A stretch of 49,795 nucleotides of DNA, taken from NCBI RefSeq assembly GCF_020630935.1, contig NZ_JAHDIG010000034.1, positions 1 through 49,795 on the forward strand, in the 5' to 3' direction. Origin of the DNA: Bernardetia sp. GTDB lineage: Bacteria > Bacteroidota > Bacteroidia > Cytophagales > Bernardetiaceae. Positions 25,408 to 33,516 of this stretch are shown here, piece by piece. Positions within the stretch are counted from its first letter, which is position 1, and each line of letters begins with the position of its first letter. A program made the translations under genes and the position numbers. Under the pieces are notes generated by a model. The model ran no database searches. It was not told the origin of the DNA and worked only from the letters and a program-made list of their open reading frames with translations.

Positions 25408-25731
25408 TTACACATTTCCTTCTTTAGCACGACGACCGATAAGCTGAACTACTTTCATAGCCAATTCCATATCTCCATTTACTTTTACTTTTCCTGTCAT
25501 GTAAGCAGCCATAAGATTCAAATCGCCATCCAACATTTTATTGGCATTAGCTTCTGAAATTTTGACTGTACAGTCTGCATCTTTATCTTCGTGAGAAACT
25601 ACATTAGGAACTTGTGTTGCATCTACATGAACAACGCCATCATCTTTAAGGTCAAACTTAACAGATTTACCAAGACCACTATCTGTTCCAACTACTTTTT
25701 TTACACGCTCTGTGAAAGATTCTAAGCTCAT
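25408..25731 (-). CDS. SCP2 sterol-binding domain protein
   Basis: 107 residues, a free-standing SCP2 domain that binds lipids or acyl chains in a hydrophobic tunnel. Typical features: an N-terminal amphipathic helix (SFTERVKKVV), strand pairs (SVKFDLKDDGVVHVDA), DADCTVKISEANANKMLDG, and the C-terminal helices LNLMAAYMTGKVKVNGDMEL. Cytoplasmic, no signal peptide. In bacteria such stand-alone proteins are linked to fatty-acid or polyketide handling, but no such genes are adjacent. A promoter-like TTG-N19-TATTTTTA lies on the minus strand at 25766-25795. Confidence 0.9.
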   Translation of the reverse strand: MSLESFTERVKKVVGTDSGLGKSVKFDLKDDGVVHVDATQVPNVVSHEDKDADCTVKISEANANKMLDGDLNLMAAYMTGKVKVNGDMELAMKVVQLIGRRAKEGNV

Positions 25732-25765
25732 AGTTTTATTTTTTATTTTGGGTGAATAAAAATTC

Positions 25766-25795
25766 TAAAAATAACTTATCTGCAATTTACTACAA
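25766..25795 (-). promoter_or_regulatory. Candidate promoter for the SCP2 gene
   Basis: Read on the minus strand: TTG (25795-25793), 19 nt, then TATTTTTA (25773-25766), seven of eight bases of TAnnTTTG. It lies about 35 nt before the ATG. Confidence 0.4.
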
Positions 25796-25824
25796 AAAAC
25801 TCGGCTTGCAGCGTTTTTTTTTAT

Positions 25825-26733
25825 TTATTCTTGTAATTTTCTATACAAATCGGCGTGTGCAGGGTCAAGTTGGAGTAGTATTTTAGCTGCGTCTAGCTTT
25901 TCTTGTTTTTCTCCATTAGAGAAAAGTTGATAGAGTTCTTCTCCTTTTGCATCAAAAAAAGTTTGTATAAGCAAAGCATTGAGTCGAATAGCATTTACTT
26001 CTTTTATTTTTTTTAAAACCTCTATCGATGTTTTGCGTGCTTCTGTGGGTTTTTCTAACATTACATCAAGTCCTAATCTATGGTAGTTATAAATTTCTTT
26101 TCTCAAATCTATAAACTGTGGACTGTTTAGATTTTCTGCCAGCCAATATCTTGCACGAATATCATTGCTTTGCCACCCTACATTTGCAACTCCTGTACTT
26201 TGTGCATTATTGATAATATTTTGAGCCTTTTCTACATAAGGGTTGCCTCCTAACGATGAAAAAGAATCATAATCTAAAGCTAAAATAATATATGAATAAT
26301 ACGCCAACATCAAGGTCAGATTGTTGTTGGTAGAGTTTTCTATATAAATCAGAGGCTCGCTAGGCTTATATGCAAAATCAAAATTCTTGTCGAAATAATT
26401 GAGAATGGGTGAGGTATAGGTTGTTCCATATACAGGACGATTGTACTGAATCTGCGCCTCTCCAGAATACAAGCCTTGTGCAAGGTCAGTATTTTTGTCT
26501 AGCGTAATGAGAAGGTTACACTCTATGCGTTCCCACTCTTCATAACGGTCTTCTGTCCATTGTGTCGTATTCATAAACTTTGTCAAGGCTTTAGTCAGTT
26601 GCCCTACAATTTGTTTGTTTTGAGCTTCTACACGAGTATCATTGATGATTACATTACAGCGAAACTCTTGTCCAAAAATTTGACTAATAGACAAAAAGAC
26701 AAATCCAAGACTTAGAAAAATATATTTTATCAT
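25825..26733 (-). CDS. DUF4835 family periplasmic protein
   Basis: 302 residues. A signal peptide ends near SQIFGQEF (residue 22). The mature protein opens with the family hallmark RCNVIINDTRVEAQNKQIVG and continues with FMNTTQWTEDRYEEWERIEC and then LLITL. Later conserved parts are AQIQYNRPVYGTTYTSPILN and LMLAYYSYIILALDYDSFS, a composition that suggests a beta-sandwich followed by helices. DUF4835 is nearly universal in Bacteroidota and often lies beside coaBC/dfp; here that neighbour is missing. Function unknown. A transcription terminator between it and the upstream TlpA-like gene makes it a separate unit. Confidence 0.9.
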   Translation of the reverse strand: MIKYIFLSLGFVFLSISQIFGQEFRCNVIINDTRVEAQNKQIVGQLTKALTKFMNTTQWTEDRYEEWERIECNLLITLDKNTDLAQGLYSGEAQIQYNRPVYGTTYTSPILNYFDKNFDFAYKPSEPLIYIENSTNNNLTLMLAYYSYIILALDYDSFSSLGGNPYVEKAQNIINNAQSTGVANVGWQSNDIRARYWLAENLNSPQFIDLRKEIYNYHRLGLDVMLEKPTEARKTSIEVLKKIKEVNAIRLNALLIQTFFDAKGEELYQLFSNGEKQEKLDAAKILLQLDPAHADLYRKLQE

Positions 26734-26758
26734 TCCTTATTTTTTTAAAATTCAAAAA

Positions 26759-26795
26759 AACGCTATAAAGAAATTCTAGCTTTCTTTATAGCGTT
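26759..26795 (-). terminator. Terminator of the TlpA-like gene
   Basis: AACGCTATAAAGAAA (26759-26773) and TTTCTTTATAGCGTT (26781-26795) form a 15-bp perfect stem with a 7-nt loop. On the minus strand it ends in seven T, fitting the gene that stops at 26831. Confidence 0.9.
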
Positions 26796-26830
26796 CAATT
26801 TACTAAAAACTTAGCGTTTTGGTAATTTTT

Positions 26831-27445
26831 TTATAGATATTGCTCAATCAAACCTGCAATTACTTGTCCCGAACTTGGACGTGGCGCATCTTGATTTACT
26901 ACTTTTCCTGTTTTATCTACTAACATATAACGAGGAATAGAGTTGATATTGTATTTTTGAGAAACACCTTGGTTAGCTTCATTAGAAGGTAAGAAATGAA
27001 CTCCTTTGATGTCCATTTTGTCAATACCTTTTTTCCAACCAGCTTCTTTTTGCGCTCTTTCAGTTCCTCTTTCAAAAGCAACATACAAGAAAACTACATC
27101 TTTTCCTTCAAACTGACTGTGCAATTTTTGAGAACTAGGCATTTCACCACGACACGGAGGACACCAAGTTGCCCAAAAATCTACATAAATAACCTTTCCT
27201 TTGTAGGCTGCCAAAACATCTTCAAAAGTTTTTGTTGTTCCGTCTGCATTAGTTTCTTCTATATAAATTTTATCAGCCTCTACTTCGGCAGTTGTAGTTG
27301 TTGTTTCAGCTGTATTCGAACCTCCAATAACGACATGAGATGTTGAACCATTTCCATTGCCTTCAGAAGCATTTGCTTGTTTTTTCTCACTTGCACAAGC
27401 AGCAGCAAAGGCTATAAGAGCGAAGAATAATATAATTTTTTTCAT
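26831..27445 (-). CDS. TlpA/ResA-like thioredoxin lipoprotein
   Basis: 204 residues. A lipoprotein signal ends FAAAC with Cys17 as the lipidated residue. A Ser/Thr/Gly-rich linker (about 25-55) then carries the thioredoxin-like domain out from the membrane. The active site is WCPPC (Cys95, Cys98) in VDFWATWCPPCRGEMPS, followed by the family insert and the cis-Pro region (SIPRYMLVDKTGKVV). It most likely acts as a periplasmic disulfide reductase, for example in cytochrome c maturation or protection of exported proteins. The next gene downstream is separated by a strong terminator, so it is monocistronic. Confidence 0.93.
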   Translation of the reverse strand: MKKIILFFALIAFAAACASEKKQANASEGNGNGSTSHVVIGGSNTAETTTTTAEVEADKIYIEETNADGTTKTFEDVLAAYKGKVIYVDFWATWCPPCRGEMPSSQKLHSQFEGKDVVFLYVAFERGTERAQKEAGWKKGIDKMDIKGVHFLPSNEANQGVSQKYNINSIPRYMLVDKTGKVVNQDAPRPSSGQVIAGLIEQYL

Positions 27446-27597
27446 AATTTTAAAAGTGTTTGTTGCTACTATTCAAAAATTAGCAGCCATGTAAAATTAG
27501 TTTTAAATGTTTTATTTAGATTAAAGTAATGTAAAATCTTTCCTAAGATTATTGTCATATACAAATGACTTTTCAGAATAACAAAACTACTAAAATT

Positions 27598-28521
27598 TTA
27601 TATTTTATTTCCTCTCAAAAACTCTTCTGTTGTCATTCTTCGTTTTCCTTGAGGTTGTAGCTGATTAATTTTGACATAGCCATCTAATGTTTTAACGTAC
27701 AGGTAGCTCTTTTGGTCTGTGAGTGGTTCACCTATTAAAAGCTCATTTACCTCTTCGCAGTCAGCTATTTCTATATCAAAAACCTTATATACATTATCAT
27801 AAATGCGCATTCTTGCAGCAGGGTAAGGCGTTAGTCCACGCACAAAGTTTATTATTTTTTCACTTTCATTCTCAAAATTTATGAAGGTGTCTTCTGTGAA
27901 AATCTTGGGAGCGTGAGGCGTTTTTTCTTCTAGATCTTGTTTTTTTAGTGAGTAATTGTCTTGCTCAATGGCTTTTACAGTTTTTAAAACAAGTTTAGCT
28001 CCTTTGTTTTTAAGACGTTCATAAAGTGTTCCTACATTGTCATTATCACTAATTTCTTCTTCTTCTTGAAAGAGAATATCGCCTGTATCAATTTTATGTT
28101 GTAGGAAAAATGTTGTTACTCCCGTTTTTTTCTCTCCGTTTATAATTGCCCAATTGATAGGTGCAGCACCACGATAATTAGGTAAAAGTGAGGCATGAAG
28201 GTTGAACGTTCCTATTTCTGGCATTTGCCAAACTACTTCTGGAAGCATTCTGAAAGCCACTACAATTTGAAGGTTAGCATCATAGCTTTTTAGTTTTTCT
28301 AAGAATTTTTCGTCTTTTAAGTTAGTAGGTTGGAGGATAGGCAAACCGTGCTTGAGAGCAGCTTTTTTTACATCAGATTCATGGATTTTTTGTCCACGTC
28401 CTGCTGGTTTGTCTGGAGCAGTAATAACAGCTACTACCTCATAACCATTCTCTACCAAGATATCTAAAGAGGAAACAGCAAACTCTGGCGTTCCCATAAA
28501 AATAATACGTAATTTGGGCAT
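27598..28521 (-). CDS. fmt: Methionyl-tRNA formyltransferase
   Basis: 307 residues, the usual length. It formylates Met-tRNAi for translation initiation with 10-formyl-tetrahydrofolate. The N-terminal domain shows IIFMGTPEFAVSSLD and APDKPAGRGQK, then the catalytic Asn107/His109 in FNLHASLLPNYRGAAPINWA and Asp145 in HKIDTGDIL. The C-terminal OB-fold domain (about 210-307) contains FVRGLTPYPAARM and KINQLQPQGKRRM. Everything needed is present. def is not adjacent. A perfect -7 box (TACTTTTG, minus strand 28564-28571) lies about 43 nt before the start. Confidence 0.97.
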   Translation of the reverse strand: MPKLRIIFMGTPEFAVSSLDILVENGYEVVAVITAPDKPAGRGQKIHESDVKKAALKHGLPILQPTNLKDEKFLEKLKSYDANLQIVVAFRMLPEVVWQMPEIGTFNLHASLLPNYRGAAPINWAIINGEKKTGVTTFFLQHKIDTGDILFQEEEEISDNDNVGTLYERLKNKGAKLVLKTVKAIEQDNYSLKKQDLEEKTPHAPKIFTEDTFINFENESEKIINFVRGLTPYPAARMRIYDNVYKVFDIEIADCEEVNELLIGEPLTDQKSYLYVKTLDGYVKINQLQPQGKRRMTTEEFLRGNKI

Positions 28522-28563
28522 AAATTTTATTTATCAGTGATTTTAAATCTTAGTTTAATAGGC

Positions 28564-28571
28564 CAAAAGTA
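28564..28571 (-). promoter_or_regulatory. -7 element of fmt
   Basis: On the minus strand the sequence is TACTTTTG, a perfect match to TAnnTTTG, about 43 nt before the fmt ATG. No good -33 TTG at 18-21 nt is visible, so this is a half-supported promoter. Confidence 0.4.
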
Positions 28572-28645
28572 CGAAAAACAAGCTAGAAATAACGGAGAGA
28601 CAATTAGGTTGGTTGTAAAGAAGTTAGAGAAAATTAAAATTAATG

Positions 28646-28653
28646 TAGCTTTG
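28646..28653 (+). promoter_or_regulatory. -7 element for the gene at 28690
   Basis: TAGCTTTG at 28646-28653 matches TAnnTTTG perfectly, 36 nt before the TTG start codon. The nearest TTG upstream is about 30 nt away, too far for a standard -33. Confidence 0.4.
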
Positions 28654-28689
28654 TGAAAATATAGATTTGTACTCTCAAACAAATGAAAA

Positions 28690-30510
28690 TTGAAACATTT
28701 TTATTTTTCTCAGAAAGTTTTTAAGGATTATTATTTAGTTTATTTTCTAATTTTTATGTGTATTTTCTCTTGCCAAACCAAAGAAGAAAAACAGCAGGTT
28801 AATCAGAAAATATTTCGCTATAACGAATTAGAAATTGTCAAGGTACTAGAGCCACTTTCTATAACCAATGAAGCCGAGCGAAGACTTGTCCATCAAATTT
28901 ATAATGGACTTTGGCGATTAGAAAATGATGGAAACTTTTATCCTTCGCTCGCTGATTCTACTTTTAGGGTGGATAGCCTTACATGGGAGTTTGTCTTGAA
29001 GCCAAATATTCGCCTACATAGCACAAAAAATGAGGCATTTTTAAGTGCAAAAGATGTAGTAGAAAGCCTAACCAAATGGGCTAAGAGGGAAGAAAAAAAC
29101 AATCAAAATAAGTTTTCTGTTCAAACTCAAATTTTTAAAAAACTCATTGGAGAGGATATAGAAAGTGCTTTTGAAATAATTGATGAAAGGAAGTTTAGGA
29201 TAAAGTTACAAATGCCTTTTGCTCCATTTTTGAAATTACTGTCTTGTACGGAAGCTCTGATAGTGCCTAATCAAGAAAAGCGTTTTGGAAATAAATTTTC
29301 TCCTGTTGGTTCGGGAGCTTTCTATGTAGATTACTTTGAAGACAATCGGAAAATTACACTCAAAAAAAATCAACATTATTTTCACAAGACTATAAAACTA
29401 GACACACTACCATTTTTGGATGAGATTCAAGTTTATTTTTATCAAAACCCAGAACATATCGCCTATAATATCCTCAACGACGAATTAGATTGGCTGCCTT
29501 CCAATGAACAAGTACAAAAAGTCTTGCCATTCATTATCCAAAAAGAAAAGGAAGAAAGGCAAAGAGAAAACAGAACTAATTCAAATAAAAATAAATCTGA
29601 AAAACAAAGTGAAAGATTTGTTTCAAAATATATTCAATTAGATTCTTTCCCAGTTTTGAAAACGGCAGGTTTTGAAGTACAGATTTCAGATACTTCGGAG
29701 GTTGCTTTGAAGGCTAATTTTTTTACGATTCAATCTTTCCGTCAAGCTCTGAATATGGGATTGTATAGAGAAAACCTCAAAGGTTTGTATTCTTATTCTA
29801 CCTCAGCACACACAGGTATTTTTCCAACCATTCTACCCAAAAATACACAAAATAAGGCTGATGGTTATTATTTCCATCCACAGACAAGCAAAGATATTTT
29901 ACAAAAAATAGGTTTTGATTCTACGGATGTAGTCAAAGTTTTAGCTAAAAAGCAAGATACAACTTGGGTAAATCTAGCACGACAAGAATGGCAAAAAATA
30001 GGTGTAAATTCTATTCTTTATTTAGATGAAATAAACAAACCTAAAGCTGATTTGATAGCAACTCATTTTGAGGCTGGATTTGCTGATGAGAGTAGTTTGT
30101 TTTGGCAATATTTTGATGAGAAAAGCTACAATAAGTTTTTAGTAGAAAAAGAAGGCTTTTTAGAATTTGAAAATCAAAAAATAAAAGAAAAAAATCAAAG
30201 GGATTCTATTCCAAGTATAGACAAAAACGATTTGTTTTCCTTGAAAAAACTCACTTTTGATTCACTTTTTATAGAATATTTGAAAGAAAATGACGAAATA
30301 GAAAGAGAAAAACTATCGATTCAATTACAAAATAAACTGATTCGTTCTGCTCCTTTTTTCGAAGTTTTTTACCTTCAAACGCACCAAATTAGACGTTCTT
30401 ACATTTCTGAAATTGTCCCCAATGTGCTTGGTATTTATTATTTTGATAGGTTAGATAAGTCGGTTCTAGAATCTGTGAAGCTGATTAGAGAAGATTATAT
30501 GTATGAGTAA
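28690..30510 (+). CDS. Extracellular solute-binding lipoprotein, SBP_bac_5 family
   Basis: 606 residues. The N-terminus is a hydrophobic signal (YYLVYFLIFMCIFSC) with Cys29 in a lipobox-like I-F-S-C. The body shows the family-5 (DppA/OppA) pattern: RRLVHQIYNGLWRL, WEFVLKPNIRLHS, FLSAKDVVESLTKW, APFLKLLSCTEALIVP, GSGAFYVDYF, and FRQALNMGLYREN. Such proteins bind peptides, nickel or other small ligands for an ABC importer, but no permease or ATPase genes are adjacent. The start is a TTG at 28690; the ATG at 28756 would remove most of the signal. A Lys/Glu-rich low-complexity insert spans about residues 280-310. Confidence 0.88.
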   Translation: MKHFYFSQKVFKDYYLVYFLIFMCIFSCQTKEEKQQVNQKIFRYNELEIVKVLEPLSITNEAERRLVHQIYNGLWRLENDGNFYPSLADSTFRVDSLTWEFVLKPNIRLHSTKNEAFLSAKDVVESLTKWAKREEKNNQNKFSVQTQIFKKLIGEDIESAFEIIDERKFRIKLQMPFAPFLKLLSCTEALIVPNQEKRFGNKFSPVGSGAFYVDYFEDNRKITLKKNQHYFHKTIKLDTLPFLDEIQVYFYQNPEHIAYNILNDELDWLPSNEQVQKVLPFIIQKEKEERQRENRTNSNKNKSEKQSERFVSKYIQLDSFPVLKTAGFEVQISDTSEVALKANFFTIQSFRQALNMGLYRENLKGLYSYSTSAHTGIFPTILPKNTQNKADGYYFHPQTSKDILQKIGFDSTDVVKVLAKKQDTTWVNLARQEWQKIGVNSILYLDEINKPKADLIATHFEAGFADESSLFWQYFDEKSYNKFLVEKEGFLEFENQKIKEKNQRDSIPSIDKNDLFSLKKLTFDSLFIEYLKENDEIEREKLSIQLQNKLIRSAPFFEVFYLQTHQIRRSYISEIVPNVLGIYYFDRLDKSVLESVKLIREDYMYE

Positions 30511-30702
30511 TCAGTTTTCAGTAAACAGTAATCAGTTACCAGTTTTATATGTATAAGGCAAAGGCATACCTTTGATGGTTTTATAAAAATATTTGAAATT
30601 TTGGTTTACCTTTTCAAAAATCAGACATAGAAGAGTAAAAACTGGTTTTGTGTAGCGATAAGGCTTGCCTTATCTAAAAAGCACATTTATTTACCTATCA
30701 AA
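30511..30702. other. Repeat-rich intergenic region before the sigma factor
   Basis: 192 bp. It contains CAGT/AATCAGTT-type direct repeats (about 30508-30545), a short palindromic stretch with ATAAGGCAAAGGC (30553-30565), and the hairpin repeat listed at 30651-30675. No coding region is apparent. Confidence 0.5.
30651..30675. repeat. REP-like hairpin, copy 1
   Basis: The core ATAAGGCTTGCCTTAT is a perfect palindrome, in the context TGTAGCGATAAGGC. A copy with 24 of 25 identical positions lies at 33090-33114. The two sit in the same orientation before and after the sigma-factor operon. Confidence 0.75.
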
Positions 30703-31284
30703 ATGAAAAATGAAACCCTAATTCAATTTTTGAGAGAACCCAAAAAACGAAAACAAGCCTTAGAGTATCTTTATGAATCATTTGAGAAAATAAGCAAAGG
30801 ATTACAAAAACTGGGAGCAGAAGAAAACCAAGTAAAAGATATTTTTCAAGAAAGTATTCTGATTTTTTACCATCAAGCTCAAAAGCAAGACTTTACCCTC
30901 ACAGCAAAGCCTTCTACCTACCTTTTCGGTATTTGCCATAATATTTTGAGAAACAAAAAGCGAAAAGAAGCCAAACAAAATACGCTTTCCAATACAGATT
31001 TTTTGATGGAATTTTCTGATACAATAAAAGAGGACGAGCAGGTAAATATTTATCAAAGCGAAGAAGCAATTTCTGTGTTGCGAACTATTTTGAAGGAATT
31101 AGGAGAACCTTGTAAAAAGCTACTGACAGGTTATTACGTAGATAAACTCTCTATGAAAAAAGTAGCCGAAAAACTAGGTTATAATTCCGATTCCACAGCA
31201 AAAGCACAGAAATATAAGTGTTTGCAAAGAGCCAAAAAATTAGCTCAAACAAAATTAGAGGATTTCCAAACTATCTTATTCTAA
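30703..31284 (+). CDS. ECF-type sigma-70 family sigma factor
   Basis: 193 residues. Region 2 is recognisable in VKDIFQESILIFYHQAQKQ (residues about 44-62) and TYLFGICHNILRNKKRKEA (67-90). Region 4 is at the C-terminus: LLTGYYVDKLSMKKVAEKLG with a helix-turn-helix ending in ...KAQKYKCLQRAKKL (about 140-180). It directs RNA polymerase to a small regulon, probably including its own operon. The next gene begins 6 bp downstream and encodes a fused membrane protein, the likely anti-sigma factor. A REP-like hairpin lies just upstream. It is the only sigma factor of the window. Confidence 0.93.
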   Translation: MKNETLIQFLREPKKRKQALEYLYESFEKISKGLQKLGAEENQVKDIFQESILIFYHQAQKQDFTLTAKPSTYLFGICHNILRNKKRKEAKQNTLSNTDFLMEFSDTIKEDEQVNIYQSEEAISVLRTILKELGEPCKKLLTGYYVDKLSMKKVAEKLGYNSDSTAKAQKYKCLQRAKKLAQTKLEDFQTILF

Positions 31285-31290
31285 AAAATT

Positions 31291-33084
31291 ATGTCGCCAC
31301 ATCTTGAAGAAATAGAAAAAATAGAACAGCTTTTAGAAAGTGAAAATTTTAATATCTATAAATTGAATGACTTTTCTGAAACTGAAAAACAAGATATTCT
31401 CTTGCAAAAACAGCTCGTAGAAGAACTTACCAATCTTCAAATTCTAGAAGAACTAGATGAGATTCATCAGCAAAGAACATCTAATAATTTTAGAAAAAAA
31501 GTAGCTGGTTTTGCTTTGTTTCTTGTTCTACTACTTTCTTCTATCGGATTTTACTTAATCAATGATGTTGATAATACAGAACAGACTTTTGAGGAAAAAG
31601 TAGCTCAAGAAAATATTGAATCAAATCAAAAAGCAGAAAATAATGATACAAATATTTTTGAAAATACAATTTCAAAACCACTTCAAAGTGGGCTTTCTTG
31701 GCGAAAAAATACGGTTTTAGATTCTTTAGAACAAAATGTAAATTTAGTAGATTTAGAAAAATCTAAAATCAGAAGAATACATATCATTGACACCACACAA
31801 GAAAATTTCTTTCATAACAGATACTATGCAACAAATTATTCACTCACAACTAGCACAGTTTCCAACGAAATTATTGTAAGCGTTGATAACAAGTTTTTCT
31901 ATTTGCATCCTGTTTCTTATCACTTTACAGATAGTTTGTATAAGGCTAGAAAAAAGTCAATTAAAAATCATCTTGTTAGTTTTTGGGATTATCATATTGT
32001 GGGAAGTCAAATCAAAGTCGTCAATCCAGATGGTAAAAACAGCATCGCTACGCCTTCCCTAAGTGCCGATGGAAATACACTTTATTATTCCAAAAAGAAC
32101 AAAAAAGGCGATTATGATATTTGGAAAACAGAAAGAATTTTAGAAAATGGAAAACCTACTTGGCAAGAACCCACAGAAGTAACTGCCCTCAATAAAATAA
32201 AGTCTTATGAACTTTCGCCTACTATTTCGGCAGATGGAAAAACTATTTATTTTTCAAGAAAACCCAATGCAACAGGCTGTGGTAGGATTTATTTCTCTAC
32301 AAAAAATGAGCAAGGAGAATGGACAGAACCCAAAATGATTCCAGTTTCAGACAACAAACATATCAATTATGGTTGTGATGTTGCGCCTTATATTTTGCCA
32401 GATGGAAACACGCTTCTTTTTTCGGCACAGCGTACAGGCAATGGAGTGAAAAACTTAGGATTGTATGATATTTACCTCACTCAAAAACAAGAAAATGGAA
32501 AATGGTCGGAAATGGAACTCATTGAAAGCATTAGTTCAGATTCTACAGAGAGTAACTTTACCGTCTTGCCAAAAGAAAACAAGATTTATTTTTCAAGAAC
32601 ACCTCCTAATGGTGGATATTATTTCCAATACGGACGCACTATTCCAATTCCAAAACAGTTAGAGAAATACTTTTCAAGAGAGAATAAAGAAAAACTAATT
32701 GCTCAAAAAAATAAACTCATCGAAACCTCCACAGGAAAAGATTTTGAACTAGAAGATTTTATCTTTGCTTCAAACTCTGCCCTTCTTACGCAAAAGGGCA
32801 AAGAAAACTTAGAAAGAATTGTCCTTTTTATGAACGAAAATAAAATGCTTTCTCTCCAAATTGTAGCGCATACAGATAATGAAGGCAAAACAAACTACAA
32901 TCAAATTTTGTCAGAAAAACGAGCTAAGTCAGTCAGTCAGTTTTTAGAAGGTAAAGGAATTGAAAAAACAAGACTTATTCCGATAGGAAAAGGAGAGAGT
33001 CAGCCAAAAGTAGAAAACACAACTCTTGAAAATAAAGCGAAGAATAGACGTGTAGAATTTTTTGTGATTGAAAGCACAGATTAG
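31291..33084 (+). CDS. Membrane protein with PD40 repeats and OmpA peptidoglycan-binding domain, probable anti-sigma sensor
   Basis: 597 residues starting 6 bp after the sigma gene. Residues 1-65 are charged and helical (EEIEKIEQLLESENFNIYKL) and look cytoplasmic. A membrane helix (VAGFALFLVLLLSSIGFYLI, about 71-90) is followed by a low-complexity linker. Three WD40-like/PD40 beta-propeller repeats follow: TPSLSADGNTLYYSKKN, SPTISADGKTIYFSRK and APYILPDGNTLLFSAQR (about 250-400). The C-terminal OmpA domain (about 490-597) shows LQIVAHTDNEGKTNYNQ, LSEKRAKSVSQFL and NRRVEFF, which bind diaminopimelate in peptidoglycan. The layout suggests one protein that spans the inner membrane, reaches the cell wall, and holds the sigma factor; this is inference. 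Confidence 0.85.
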   Translation: MSPHLEEIEKIEQLLESENFNIYKLNDFSETEKQDILLQKQLVEELTNLQILEELDEIHQQRTSNNFRKKVAGFALFLVLLLSSIGFYLINDVDNTEQTFEEKVAQENIESNQKAENNDTNIFENTISKPLQSGLSWRKNTVLDSLEQNVNLVDLEKSKIRRIHIIDTTQENFFHNRYYATNYSLTTSTVSNEIIVSVDNKFFYLHPVSYHFTDSLYKARKKSIKNHLVSFWDYHIVGSQIKVVNPDGKNSIATPSLSADGNTLYYSKKNKKGDYDIWKTERILENGKPTWQEPTEVTALNKIKSYELSPTISADGKTIYFSRKPNATGCGRIYFSTKNEQGEWTEPKMIPVSDNKHINYGCDVAPYILPDGNTLLFSAQRTGNGVKNLGLYDIYLTQKQENGKWSEMELIESISSDSTESNFTVLPKENKIYFSRTPPNGGYYFQYGRTIPIPKQLEKYFSRENKEKLIAQKNKLIETSTGKDFELEDFIFASNSALLTQKGKENLERIVLFMNENKMLSLQIVAHTDNEGKTNYNQILSEKRAKSVSQFLEGKGIEKTRLIPIGKGESQPKVENTTLENKAKNRRVEFFVIESTD

Positions 33085-33089
33085 CGAGG

Positions 33090-33114
33090 TGTAGCAATAA
33101 GGCTTGCCTTATCT
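33090..33114. repeat. REP-like hairpin, copy 2
   Basis: TGTAGCAATAAGGCTTGCC and the following TTATCT repeat the element at 30651-30675 with one substitution. It lies 6 nt after the stop of the OmpA-domain gene and could help end or stabilise that transcript. Confidence 0.75.
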
Positions 33115-33351
33115 GATTATAATTGCATCAAATTTTGAATTTTCTAATTTTTTGAGAATATTTGCATTCCCTTTCCTCAAAAAAAGTATTATAAAAAAAT
33201 AAACTCATAACTATCAAAAAATAAAGTTATGAGAAGTGTATAAGTTTGTTATCTCTTCTATGAAAAAAATCTACTTTTCTATTTAAACCGAACTATTCAT
33301 CTTTACTCCTTTAATTTGCGTTTTATCAGACCACTTGAAGCCCAAAATTAA

Positions 33352-33381
33352 TTTGTTTTAAGTCGTAAAATGCTATTTTTG
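33352..33381 (+). promoter_or_regulatory. Promoter of sprA
   Basis: TTTG at 33352-33355, an 18-nt spacer, and TATTTTTG at 33374-33381, both matching the Bacteroidota -33/-7 consensus exactly. The start codon follows 136 nt later. Confidence 0.65.
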
Positions 33382-33516
33382 CAATTCGCTAACTCTAAAA
33401 TGTTTATTGTTTTATGAGAAGGCAGCGTTTTTTGATAGAAGTAAATCAATGAAAGTTTTATTTCATAGATAGAATAAAAGTATAAAATACGATAACTCTC
33501 TTAGCTTTAAATACTT

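Larger units (their letters stand above)
33085..33516. other. Intergenic region before sprA
   Basis: 432 bp without a gene. It holds the second REP-like hairpin (33090-33114), a 9-bp hairpin CTCATAACT/AGTTATGAG (33204-33212 and 33225-33233, no T-run after it), and the sprA promoter (33352-33381). The transcript would carry a 5' leader of about 125-130 nt, in which I see no riboswitch-like fold. Confidence 0.6.

Noticed and set aside
30508-30545. CAGT/AATCAGTT direct repeats
   Set aside because: Short, imperfect and low in complexity; common background in AT-rich genomes. Kept only as a remark in the intergenic entry.
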